Below, one piece after another: positions 49,901 to 61,947 of a stretch of DNA of 64,000 bases. Positions within the stretch are counted from its first letter, which is position 1. Each line of letters opens with the position of its first letter. Origin of the DNA: Phoebastria nigripes (Eukaryota > Chordata > Aves > Procellariiformes > Diomedeidae); contig JAYKAV010002453.1 in NCBI GenBank assembly GCA_035582835.1, positions 62,001 through 126,000 of the forward strand, written 5' to 3'. A model generated the notes under the pieces. It was not told the origin of the DNA, searched no databases, and saw only the letters and a program-made list of their open reading frames with translations. Both the position numbers and the translations under genes were made by a program.

Positions 49901-51928
49901 ACTGTTATTCTGAAGGAGGAAATCATTGTATTCTATATTTAAAAGAAACCAAAAACAGGCATCAAATCATCCTACAATGCTTCATCAAGTGTGCACTTCA
50001 AAGATAAAAGTCTTGTCAGCCCAGCACTTTACCTGTTCTGCCATACAGTTTTGCAACACAGCACATAAAGCTTTGTTCATCTTGAAATGCTTTCTAGAAC
50101 ATACACACCAACCCATATTTCTATACAGTTAGTAAATGCATGTCTTCAGGCCACATTACTTGTACTCTCCTCTCTTCCTCTGCAAGCTCCCTATGAGGAA
50201 TGAAGGGGGTTAAAAGGTATAGAGCAGGAAGCATGACAAATTGCAAAGCCAGGAGCACCTGGATAACTCATTATCACTGTCAGAGTTGTAGTCAGGCTTT
50301 GCTATTTAATTTAACAGATATTCTAGTAATTGTTGCTGAAAGAATGAAATACAGAAGCATACACATCAAAGAAAGGTGAAGAGGTTTAAAATAGTGTTTG
50401 TTGCTTATAAAATTAACAGGCAGCCAGGATACATTAGCTGAATGCAGCTGGTGGAACCAAAAACCTTTCCAGCTATGTGAAAACAGACACCAGGATGACT
50501 AAAGAGAGATCAAAAATGACCTTACTGTGGAACAACACGCTGGCGTGTATACTTTACCACATTTTGTAATTGGAGTTTGGGTGGGTTTCTTGGCNTCTCA
50601 GTAAATGAACAGAGAACAATGACTAATTGTGACCTCTAGTGGTTATTCTATGTAACAACCATAGCAGAGCTTGCAGAATTCTCTTAGTGGTAACATGGAC
50701 ATTTGTTGGAATCTCTCTCGAAGTATTTTTTAGAAGATGACAAACAGGGTTAAAAATAGTAGCGCTTAATCGCATTCTCCTTTAAAACAACAATTTTTAC
50801 TACACAATTAGACGACTATCCACTTATTTTGATACACCTAAACGTGCCTCACAAATCTCAGCTGAGAAAGTAACATGGCAGCAACAAGAACAAAAAAAAC
50901 CCCAACCCATAAAGACAAGAACATATATCTAGAGCGACAAAAAAACGGGGATGGTAAAACACTGTTTTAATCTGGATGTCCTTTTACAGACACAGCGCTT
51001 GAGCGACAAATCTTTGGCATTAGTTTTGGAAGGATATACTCACCTGCCCTTTCTCCTGACAACTGCAGGCACGTTTGCAACTGGAAGCACCTCACTGAAA
51101 GGGAGAGCTGTATCTTGGGTGATTTTACCCCATGATGCTCCAGATGTAAATAAGCCTAGAAAATACCGCAGCATGGAGAATTGTCATATTAGGGTAAAAA
51201 AAAGGAATTAAAAAAATCAATAGTGGAAATGAAGAACTCCCTGTTCATAATGCAACCAAATGAGATCAAGGCTTTAGAGAGCAGACAGGGTCGTGCCAGC
51301 TGATGCATGTTTTAATGTCGTAGACGGGTGCAGGACACAAGAACGTAAGAAGCTGCAGGAGTACAGGTACGAGACCGAGCTGGGTAGAAGCAGGGCAGAA
51401 GGCTCTCCCTAAGGCACCTAACTCTTCCTGCTGTCCATACACTATGTGAGGAGGAAAAAAGAGAAGTGTAGATGCGCACGAGGCTGTGTGGGGGACATAC
51501 TTTCAAAAGAAACCCCCGTTTTGCGGGAAAGCCCGGCCGCTGCGGCCAGCCGCTGCCCCACGCCGCCCCGCCGTGCCGGGGGCCGGGAGCTGCCCGCCGC
51601 CCGCCGCCCCACCAGGAAGGGCCGCGGGAAACACACGAGACGGGAGCGACAGGCGCTGGCAGCCGGCTGCCTTGAACAAGGAGCGAGTGGTGTCGTGCTC
51701 AAACGCTTCACTTTCAGCTTTTTNGGGGGGGAAAACGCCCCCAAAGCGTTCCTTGGGTTTGGTGGACAACTTCGCCCAAGTGCCAGTTGGCGGGGCGGGG
51801 AGCGGGGCTGGTGAGGACGGGCTCTCTCCGTCCGAAGCCCTCTGCCCGGAGGGGTCCCCGAAGGGACGGGGCCGGGCGCTGGGCGGGGGGGGCGGGCGCC
51901 CCGCGGCAGTCCCCCGCGCTGCGCTGCG

Positions 51929-52162
51929 NNNNNNNNNNNNNNNNNNNNNNNNNNNNNNNNNNNNNNNNNNNNNNNNNNNNNNNNNNNNNNNNNNNNNNNN
52001 NNNNNNNNNNNNNNNNNNNNNNNNNNNNNNNNNNNNNNNNNNNNNNNNNNNNNNNNNNNNNNNNNNNNNNNNNNNNNNNNNNNNNNNNNNNNNNNNNNNN
52101 NNNNNNNNNNNNNNNNNNNNNNNNNNNNNNNNNNNNNNNNNNNNNNNNNNNNNNNNNNNNNN
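51929..52162. other. Assembly gap (234 N) in the KCNG3 5' region
   Basis: A run of 234 undetermined bases flanked on both sides by GC-rich sequence. Such GC-rich promoter DNA is commonly lost in short-read bird assemblies. The gap ends 183 bases before the KCNG3 start codon, so 5' UTR or promoter sequence is probably absent. Open frames that cross it have no meaning. Confidence 0.99.
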
Positions 52163-52345
52163 CGCCGGGGCGCCCGCAGCGGCGCCTCTCCCGCTTTCCC
52201 TCCCTCCCCGCCCGCCCCGTCGCCAAGCGGGAGCCGCCAGCGGTGCGAGCGGAGCCGGAGCCGAGGCAGCCTGCGCCGCCCGCGCTGCCCCCCGCCTCGC
52301 CGCCCTGCCCTGCCCGCCCGTCCCCTCCTCCGTCCCGCCCAAGCC

Positions 52346-53001
52346 ATGAACTTTGGCCGCGGCCCCTCGGTGGTGTTGAACGTCGGGGGCACCCGGTACT
52401 CCTTCTCCCGGGAGGTGCTGAAGGATTTCCCGCTGCGGCGGGTGAGCCGCCTGCACGGCTGCCTCTCGGAGCAGGACGTGCTGGAGGTGTGCGACGACTA
52501 CGACCGGGAGCGGAACGAGTACTTCTTCGACCGGCACTCGGAGGCCTTCGGCTTCATCATGCTGTACGTGCGGCACGGCCACCTGCGCTTCGTGCCGCAC
52601 ATGTGCGAGCTCTCCTTCTACAACGAGATGATCTACTGGGGGCTGGAGGGCTCCCACCTCGACTACTGCTGCCAGCGCCGCCTCGACGACCGCATGTCCG
52701 AGACGTGCACCTACTACGCGGCGGAGGAGCCGCCGGGGGAGGCGGCCGGCGGCTCCGAGGGCACGGGCCGGCGGCCGCCGGGAGCCGAGGGCGGGAAGTG
52801 GCTGGAGCGGATGAGGAGGACTTTCGAGGAGCCCACGTCTTCCGTGGCCGCCCAGGTCCTGGCCACCGTCTCCATCCTCTTCGTCATCGTGTCCATGGTG
52901 GTGCTGTGCGCCAGCACCCTGCCCGAGTGGCGGGCGCCGGAGAACCGCAGCGTGGAGGAGCAGAGCAGGTACACAGCAGAGTCAGTGAGGGAGCCCTCAG
53001 G
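52346..53001 (+). CDS. KCNG3: KCNG3 (Kv6.3) exon 1: T1 domain and S1
   Basis: Encodes residues 1-218 and two bases of Gly219 of a modulatory, electrically silent voltage-gated K+ channel subunit of the plasma membrane. Kv6 subunits do not form channels alone; they co-assemble with Kv2 subunits and change their gating. The T1 tetramerisation domain spans about residues 8-112, starting SVVLNVGGTRYSFSREVLKD. The Cys87 and Cys108-Cys109 spacing (C-x20-CC) is that of the T1 zinc site, while the usual His six residues before Cys87 is Arg81. A Gly/Pro-rich linker (about 125-150) precedes S1 (about 167-192). N200-R-S is an N-glycosylation sequon in the S1-S2 loop. The start is the first ATG in frame with the family N-terminus, with G at -3. 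The exon ends at GG|GTAGGA, phase 2. The frame is intact, and the family match is close except in the linker. Confidence 0.97.
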
Positions 53002-56000
53002 GTAGGAGGATCCTTTATTTTCCCGCTGTCCGGTCCCCGTGTGTCCCGTCCAGTGTGTCCTGCCCCTCGTCCTGACGGTCCATAGCTGTAGACGCCGCCG
53101 GGAGATCGCCTGCGCGCCTTAAAACTCCGGCCCTGAACTGGGGGGCCGGGGGGGATGTGGGGGTGCCTCGGGGGAGCGGGCGCAGCTCCGCAGCTCCCGC
53201 CCCCACCGGGCGCTGCCGGGCGCCCGGTGGCCCCGCGTGCGGAGGACGGGCGTGGGAGCGGAGCCCTGCGGCGGGCGGGGCTGCCGCCCCGGGACCGGGG
53301 GGAGCAGCCGTGCTACGGGCAGCCCCGGGCCGGCAGGCAGGCTCGGGTCTNGGGCAGCCGGACGGTGGAGCAGGTGCCGTCGGAATACGGCTCCTCTTCT
53401 CTGTCAAGGTGTGCCTCCGCCTGTGCAGGATCTTGGAGCTCTTATTTCCCCCGTTTTAGGAGCCACGGGACTCCTTACCCCCATAGAGACGTTCAGACAC
53501 TGAGAAAATCATATTAGGCCTTACGATTGTGGAGAAAAAGGGAAATAAAACCCTAAAAGAAAAGAATGCAATTCCCTTCCCTTTTCCTTTGGGAAAAGTA
53601 CAATCCTGTGTGTACTCTGCGTGTATTCGTGCAGGTCCTTCTGCTGGAGCAGATCCAGTGCCTGTTACGGTTCTGCTCTTGTAAAATCTTGTATGTGGGA
53701 GCAGCCTTACCCCCGTTCCTCTTTCCATCTCAGATTCTCTATGTGGGGAACACAGGAGATGATCAGAGTGCGCATTAAGCTCTTGCAAATGCATCATGTA
53801 AGTGCCCCAGTGTATGAATGTAACAGATGTTTAAATTTCCTTTAGATAAAACGTGTGTAAGCACACTAAACATTGCAAAACAGTTGCAGAAACCAGGGCA
53901 TGGTGTATAAGGCTCAATCCTGAGCCTTACTAGTAAGAACAAACCCTTTTTCATCTTCTTTGTGACCTCGGCTTAGGGTTACGTTGATGCAANTCTGCTG
54001 ACTTCAGTATCGTTCGCTCTCTCTCTTCTGTTCCCTAGAGAACAGAATCAAGACCACTCTGGTAGGATTTCTCCCATAAATAAGACTGACATATAAAGAA
54101 AGAAGTAAACATTTCTTGTATTTGCTAGCTTCTCCCTTCTTTTAAAACAGACAGGATATTCAACAAAAAGTTTTCAGCTTCTGCTCTGCTAAAGGGGCCC
54201 TACAGTGAAATCGCAGCCTTGTCATTATGAAATCATCATCTTTTACCATAGAGTTAATTGGAATGTGATATATTATATCTTAGTAGCCAAACTAATTCCT
54301 TGGAAAGTATTTTCATAGTTTCCATTAGCTTAATGGAAAACTGCACCTGTATTTCTCATTGTAGCTGAGCCAAAGAATTAATTGTATGAACAAAAAGAAA
54401 GCAGGTACAGATTGAGAAGCTGTTGATTCCTGCTTAGATTCAGATATGTCAAAAGTTGCTCTTACAGGTCCTTCCAGTTAAAAAGCCTTACTTAAGCTTT
54501 GCAAGGTTATTTCAAAGGGTGGATGCTCTGGGTGATCTTTTTGTAAGGCAGCAAATTGCTTAGATACCCCCAATAGACAGGGGAAAATAGATGCAACACT
54601 ACCATAGCATTAACGATATCGGTCATATCTTTGTTCACATCTTCATGGCGTGAGAGTCAGCAACAATTTTTCTCTTACTGAAGGAGTTCAACTTGCAGAG
54701 GAACAAGGCATATGACGTGTCATTTTTCTTCCATAGTGCCTTTGTCTTCAAGAACATGTGTGTATTATATACACACATAATTTTATTCTTCTGAACGATT
54801 GCATATTGTATACCAAGTGTTTGAAGGATAAGGTCCTAAATACTTCTAAGGTACAGTGTAGCCAAGCACTTCATAGGGCAGTGAAGGCTGCTTTTAAAAC
54901 CAGAAGGACCACTACCAACGGTAGGGTGAGTTTCTTCAGTACTGGTTGTAGTACTCTGTGGAATTGCAACAAAAACAGAGAGAGAACCATAAAAGTTGCA
55001 GCTGAACAGTTTCTAACCATCTTCTTGCAAAAGTCTGTTGCATATAAACACTGATACAGGCTGGTTCATTTAATGTGTGACTTAACCCTGTGCTCTCACT
55101 GCACAGGAACTGATAGCAATTTAATGGCGAACACATGGAAAACGGATACCAATGTGTTCCTTTCTGTCCACAGCTGGTCACCTGCTGAGGTGGCCTTGTT
55201 CTCTTATGGGAGCCGCTCCTTTCTTTATTGCATATGCTGCATCATGACTAAAAAGCCTGTTATGTCTGGAAAAAAAGGTGTGAGCTACAGTTGCTTTTGA
55301 GTGAGTGACCAGTTTAGTTACAACTACTTACACATGCCATAGGATTTGACCTAACATGCCCAGTTGCCATCTGACTTTATTTCCCTTTATTTGTTTATGT
55401 TTTCTTTTGTTTGTAGTTATTTCATTTAAAATGAGTTAGGTTTTCAAAAGCTAAGTAGCTACGTGGCTTATTTGAAAGTCTGACCACAGAAATCACACAG
55501 GAGTGTCTGGGATTGCGTACTCTGGCAATAGTGTCCATCTTAGGTGAGAAGGCTTTTAAAAATCTGGCCACTAGTTTCTGATACATTTAAAAGTTTGAAG
55601 CCAAATTCTGTCTTTTGTTTATTAACCAAGGTTCCTCATCGAAATAAAGAAATTCTATCTAACATGATAATACAGTAATTTAATTCTTTTTTGTCAAGAG
55701 AAATTGTGACATTAATGCTGTATGCAAGTGAGTTTTGACTCACATGGCACTGTAATTACTAGTATGAATACTTTACATTATTCTAAAAACATATTTTGAA
55801 AAGTTTTAGAAATGAAAATTGAATGAGCTTATCTAGAAGTCCTTAGGCTGTAGAAGTTGGATGTAACTGACTATTCAGATCAGCATAAGCCACTGCTTAG
55901 AAGAGGTTAGAACTACCTCATGAAATTCAGCAACTTCGATATTTTTAGTCTCTCACATGCTTACTAATAAAACCCCCAGTCCTTCCCTCGATGTTACGTT

Positions 56001-59000
56001 ACAGTTCGGAAAGGTGCCACATGGATAATTTCTGTGGCTGAACTGTGGTAACTGTCCCCAGAACCGCTTTGGGCAGCTGTAGTGAAAACAGCTCTAGCAG
56101 CGTGTCTCCAGCTTACCTGGACATCATGTTAAGAAGTGAGGGGGTCACTCACTCTGTAATTTACAAAATCAGCCTCTTTAATGAGGTTTGCAGTGAGGGT
56201 TACTGCAGCTGCCAGCTAATACCAGCTGTGTTTATTTTTCTTGTATGAACACCTCTTCACCAGAAGAGGAATTGAGTCCACCAAACTTTTCTCAGAAACC
56301 ATTACGTTGTTACNACTTTTCAGGGTGACCACACTCTCAAAGGGTGAACAGGCTGCGGCTGTTTCTGATCCTTTGGAGTAACACCCTTTAGAGGGCAACA
56401 GAGAACTCCATGAGTGAGCCTGTTTAAGGAGAGAGGGATGGGGAATCTGACCTCTGAATTTCACAGATCTTACAGACACTGACAATATAATTCCCTGATT
56501 TGCAGAGGGATTGCCTTCCCCAGGTCCGTTCTCAGGATGAAAGATGAGTTATTAAATTTCTTGCATTTTAAGATTTTTGCTCTCTTCCCTGCCTTGGCAC
56601 GTTTCACTTATCAGAGCTGAAGATTTGCATCAGATTTGCACAGTTTAGGAGCAGACAGCAGGGACACCTGTCTCCCCTTCTGTTGCTTCTGGCAATTTCA
56701 AGTCATCTTTGCTCTCCTCTGAACGGTGCCAACAGATGCATACTGCGGTCTCTGATCAGGGACCCGTCCATAAACTGATCGTAAGCATAATCTTTTGGGA
56801 AGAGCTTCTCAAGCCTGTAATAGGAAGTCATTTGAAGCTGCTTGACTTACTGCCAGCACAGTTCTATCTACCTGCCTTTAAACTATTTTTCTAACGCTAA
56901 ATACGAGTAGCTTGTTAGCACAAGGGAGAGACTGTTGCCCCTTTGCCACTTACTAATCATGATTAAATTTGTATTGAAAGAATCACTTGGTTATCAAGCC
57001 TATATGATTGCTGTGTTCTTAAGCAAAAGCAAATAAACACAGTAACTTCTCCAAACAGCATCTCTCAACAGATGCCAGTGGGCTTTTTTCATCTCTGCAA
57101 AACATCAGCTTAAAAAGTTGCATTTGAATTCTAGACACACAAAAATCATTATTCCTTTATGGTGGTGGAATTTCAGAACACCCGAATGCTCACGTCCAAC
57201 ATCTGTTCAAAAAAAATAAGAACTTCTTTCCTGGGTAAGATCTAACCTGACCACCACATTTTTGCTAAGTTAAAACAGTAGGCTGCAGGTGAAGAATGGA
57301 AATACAGACCTAAGTTAAAAACACGGACGTGGATTCTTCTAATGAATTTACGAGCTTTTTGAAAAACAAAGATAATGCAAAGAACAGACGTGTATCACTG
57401 CCTGGCCACAGGAGAACCTTAACGAGCTCAGCAGGGCTAGGTGCCACTTGTGTTCAAAGTATATGGAAAAGATACTGAGGACCCCAGGGCTGGAGATGTT
57501 CATATCCAGGTATCCCCTGAGAGCTGTGAAAGGCACTTGCCCCTTCCCTGGGGAGCGCTGGGTCATTACAGCCTCCCACATAAGGCACCAGAGTTTAATG
57601 CATCAAGACATATTATCGCTACCAAAGCAGGGACAGAATGGAAAAAAGCCAGCAAGGTTTTTAATGCAGGGAAACTAGCTGTTCTGTGGCCCTTACTCTA
57701 CAGTTTGTAGTGAGACAGAAACCCTGTTGATTTCAAAAGGATTAAAAAAAAAAGACATTTGCTGAAATGACTAGGAGTCTTCCTGAGCAGGAATTTGATC
57801 ATTCTGGCTACTGCTTGGACGTTTTTCAGGTTTAATGTGCTTTACATGGAAATAGGCTTTAGCAACAATTTAACAAATCAGTGCTGACAGACTTTAATCT
57901 TGTCATATACCGTCTTTAATCATATCATCTGTTTTCCTCATGTGTCCCGTTGATGTGTATGTTTTATTTACAAGCGTAAGAGATAATAGTGCCACTAACA
58001 AATATTTTGGCTAGATTTCAACCAACTCACCAGGGGATATTGAAAGTGTACAAATTGGCATGCTGGGGCAAAGAATAATGCTAAGTTGAAATATTCTAAG
58101 ACATTCACAATATGATTTTTTTAGTAATAACAAACTAGTCTTGTTAATGATTGAAAAAATAATTTCTGAAGTGGTTTAACTCATTGTACGTAAAATAGCT
58201 TATTCTGAAAGGAAGTTATCAGATGGAACAGAAAATTGAAGTGTGATGGGATTACAGTAGAAATGAGGCTCACAAAGGCTTGATTTTCTGTTTATGGACA
58301 AAAGACTCATTAGAGCAATCTTGAAAGACTGTTAAGTACCAAGAGGCTTAAAATTTTAGGAGAAAAACCCTCTTTCATGTGCTTAGGTCTGGGACAATGA
58401 ACAGTAAGTTTCAGCAGAAATAACCTGTAACTGAATTAAAATTAGGACTTAGTATTTTCTCTGGTTATTTATAAGTTTTGTGGGGAATCTTCAAGGAAAC
58501 ACTTCATGAGTTTGTTTTTAATTTCCCCTCTCCTTTTTGAATACAAGCTATTTTAAAACTGAACTGATGGGGGGGAAAAACCAACCAAAAACTGTGAGGG
58601 AAATTTATAAAATAGGTACTACATTTTTCCAAATAAAGCTCATGATTTAATTATATAGTTATAGATTTTAATACAGCATCATTCCAGGAATAGGCAATAA
58701 AAGGCAGTCTGTCCTGTGAATATGCAGCAAATATTTTAAGAATTGATTACAGAAGATACAGTAACTTTAGTCTTCCGAGTGCATGCATTTTATTTGGCTT
58801 TAACTTCGTACTCAGTTAAGTTCTTTTGAGGACTAACTGTTAAATTTGCTTTGCTTATTAGATGTTATTTATCCATTAACAAGGTTAGCTATAAAGATAA
58901 GTCACTACAAGGAGAGGGAGAGGGAAACTTAATCTGAAAGTGGAAACGTAGTATGTAGCACTCCAGATTTCCCAACAAGCCAGAGGTTTCTAGTTCTTCT

Positions 59001-61947
59001 CACCAAAGCACTTACATTTACATGATTCACCAGGACTGCCGAGATCCATCTACACAGGCAAAAAGGAATGACAAGAGAGGAAAAATGAAAAATGTTTCAC
59101 TGGTGGCTAAGAAGTAAGGAGAGGAAAGAAAAAAATAAGGGACACCCTTCTTCATTATCTTCTCCCTAGCCAGGATGCGTATAATTGATGAGAAAGAAAG
59201 ATAGATGTGGAACGGAGAAATGGAAGTGCAATATATAATGGAGTGGCAGTAATGCATCTCCCACTGTCTTGATCTTGCTTTGTCATTTTTGCATCAGTGA
59301 TGTTCCTTAGCTCTCTTCAAGTCCGTTCTACAATAATAGGCTTCTTCAGTCCTTCCTACTGAAGTATAACTGATTTACAGTATCTCTTGTGCTAGGAACT
59401 GCCAGCGTAAAACAGTGGGTTGATCACATTTCATGGATTTTTACTTGCACAACTATTCCCCAAAGCTACACCGGACCACTGAATCAATGTTGATTCATAA
59501 AGAAGACTTCTACTGAATCACAATGATCAGGACCTAACTTCCTTAAAGCTTGACTCAGAGATAACCTGCCTCATTTGTGACAAAATGGAGGAATCACATT
59601 CCCAACATTATCAGGGCACTAGGAGGAAATACCGAGTGAAAAAGCTTTAAATTGTATAATTACGAATTGCTTTTTCATTTAAATGCTCCATGTCATAGGA
59701 TACAGGCAGCACTACTAGAGAAATCTCATAAAATGTAATGAAATAGAGTCTTTTGGAATTATTGAATATTCCTGGCTGCAACTTTCTATCCAGATACAAT
59801 TTTTCTTTTAGTCATTACATGAGATCTCAACTAGCCCACGTATGAGTACATTCAGACTTTATCCATGTGTCCATTACCATGATCTTGCTGTTTGACTGAT
59901 TTTACTAGGGAAGGACTTAGGTATTTCCTCATCATGTGTAAAAAGGATTTAAGAGAACCCATTAACATTTTTTTCTTATTTTTTTCAACATAAAGGAGTG
60001 ATAATCCACATTCATACAACAACTTTCATATATTCTGTACATGACTTTTGTTTAGAAGACATTATGATCTGAGCATTTTTTAAAAGAAATTAAATCTGCA
60101 TCTGAGGTAGTTATCACTCACTGTCATTATTAAAAGAAGCACTAGTATTTTCAAAAGTTTAATTTTTAAGAGAACACGTAATTCTTAAGAGCAAGCTATT
60201 TTTGAAATTCACAGGACTTTTCCATCAAAAGGTGCTAACATGAACAAGTGTTTTATAAGCCCTTTATGAAGAAAGGCCACTTGCTTACAGAACTTTCATT
60301 GTTATTCATGAAACAAGAAAAAGAAGGTCTGATTTTATGTGAATAACTATTTCTTTAAGTNATTAATTTATGTTCATTTAAATTTGTTGTGGCTGGAATT
60401 ACAGTGTACCTTACAGCTTTACATCAACTGACCGCTACTGTTTCCTCCATTTTTTAGCGTAAAACTAAAGTGAATGAATGAATAAAATGAAATTAATAAA
60501 AAATAAATAAAACTTTAGTGTATGAAAATTTTATGAAGTTAGTTTATAGAGTCTATTAGTATAACTACAGCAGTTACAGAAGAATATTGTCTTTCTACAG
60601 GCTATTGTCTTAATAATAACAATAGATTTCAGAACTGGTAAAAAGTTATGCAGATGTGCTAGGGAAGCAAAATTTTAGGTTTGAGATGATAGTCGGATTA
60701 TTATTTGCAAATCATTACGTTTCTACAGACACTAGCTTGTTAGGATCCCTGCAGTAGCAAAAAAGCTCTGGTTGTATGTAGTATTTTCAAATGCCCAATC
60801 TCATGTTTAGTTTCAGACCTGTTGGTATCAGAAGGCATCGGTCATTGGCTTTTTCTTTGCTCACTGTTGGTGAAAAAAGATAAACAAAGGAAAGAGGGAA
60901 AGATTAGCTCCCATTGCCTCCTGTATTAAACAAGTGAGCACAGTCTGAATTCTTAAGAAAAGGGTTATTTTCAGATGGGGGATTTGAGACTACATGCACA
61001 ACAGTTATTAAATAATCTTAGAGCAACATTTTCATCTTCTGTTTCTACCTTCCACTGGTTTCAAGTTGAGATATTCTCAAGTCTCATTCACTGCACTCGG
61101 ACTTGAAAATATTTAAGAACATACTGAAATCACCTTCCAGGATTTCTTTTCTTAAGGCCGTTATTTGTATTTGGCAAGAAGATGATCTTGCCTATTGCTT
61201 TGGTTACCTTGACATTTTTGCTGCAGCGCAGTTTAGGTGGAGTTACATTTAAAACAAAAGAAAAAATTCAGTAATGCAGAGCATAGTGGTAAATGGGAGG
61301 ACACAAGGTTATTNCTTTGTGTACCCAATGATGAAAAATAAAATACCATCTGTATTTAGCATCAATACCTATAAAGTTCTGAATATAGTTCTAGGTAAGC
61401 CCCTGTTTGGGATGCAAATCAGACACCTTCTCCATCTTCACTTCCATTTTAGTTTAGCAGTCTGGTTCTATACATGGCTGTTCATAACCAGCCAGTTCGC
61501 TGATCCACAGTCATTCCCAAGTGGATCAGGCCTCGCAGATTTAAAACAAACAAAAAAATGAACAAAATCCCCCAAAACCCAACCAACAAAAAAAAAAAAA
61601 AAGGTGTTCCAGATAATGTTACACATTGGCATCAGTGGCGTACTATTTCCTGTAGGGTTCCAGTTTTTGTAGGCATATTTGCCCAGTATTAGGACCAGTA
61701 GCAATCTATAATTTAAAGAAAATGATCAGTGAGTGAGTTCTTAGCGATGATCAGTTTAAACTCCTTACTAGATCCTCAGGTTAATTGCTGAAATCTGGTG
61801 CTACATGCGTAGGATAAGAATAGCGTGGCTTTCTGTTTGTTGTTTGTGAAGGTCTGAGTGTCAATTTGGTAATATCTGTGAACAAACCAAACATCCACTA
61901 ACGCTTTTGCACAGAACATAAATACTGTACTTTATTTCTTTTGACAG
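53002..61947 (+). other. KCNG3: KCNG3 intron 1 (8.9 kb, phase 2)
   Basis: Single intron of the coding region, with donor GTAGGA and acceptor TTTCTTTTGACAG. It splits the codon for Gly219 between S1 and S2, the same place as in the human gene as I know it. The first 400 bases are GC-rich; the rest is AT-rich. No transposon or second gene was recognised. An A/C-rich tract lies about 350 bases before exon 2 (61.54-61.60 kb). Confidence 0.95.
61543..61602 (+). repeat. A/C-rich tract
   Basis: About 60 bases of A and C with two isolated T and one G, ending in a 15-base A run, about 350 bases before KCNG3 exon 2. Confidence 0.8.

Larger units (their letters stand above)
33701..51499. other. MTA3-KCNG3 intergenic region, no recognised gene
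   Basis: About 17.8 kb of mostly AT-rich DNA between two CpG-island promoters. I recognise no protein family, RNA gene or transposon here. It holds low-complexity tracts, a 22-base T run (37.24 kb), a 60-base A tract (39.06 kb), a short repeat cluster (39.69 kb), and short ORFs without recognisable homology (for example minus strand 39,784-39,898 and 40,807-41,013). Distal enhancers or unannotated 5' exons of either gene could lie here, but nothing in the sequence alone proves it. Confidence 0.7.
51500..53420. promoter_or_regulatory. KCNG3: CpG island over the KCNG3 promoter and first exon
   Basis: GC-rich, CpG-dense sequence rises at about 51,520, covers the presumed KCNG3 promoter, 5' UTR and all of coding exon 1, and fades after about 53,400 in intron 1. 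A 234-base assembly gap sits inside it, so the core promoter may be missing. The region just before the start codon (52,163-52,345) is extremely GC-rich with no clear TATA box. The edges are visual estimates. Confidence 0.82.

Noticed and set aside
51442..53085. Long ORFs of 283-432 codons across the KCNG3 5' region
   Set aside because: They read through 234 undetermined bases and GC-rich flanks, and conflict with the KCNG3 T1 frame, which has clear family similarity.
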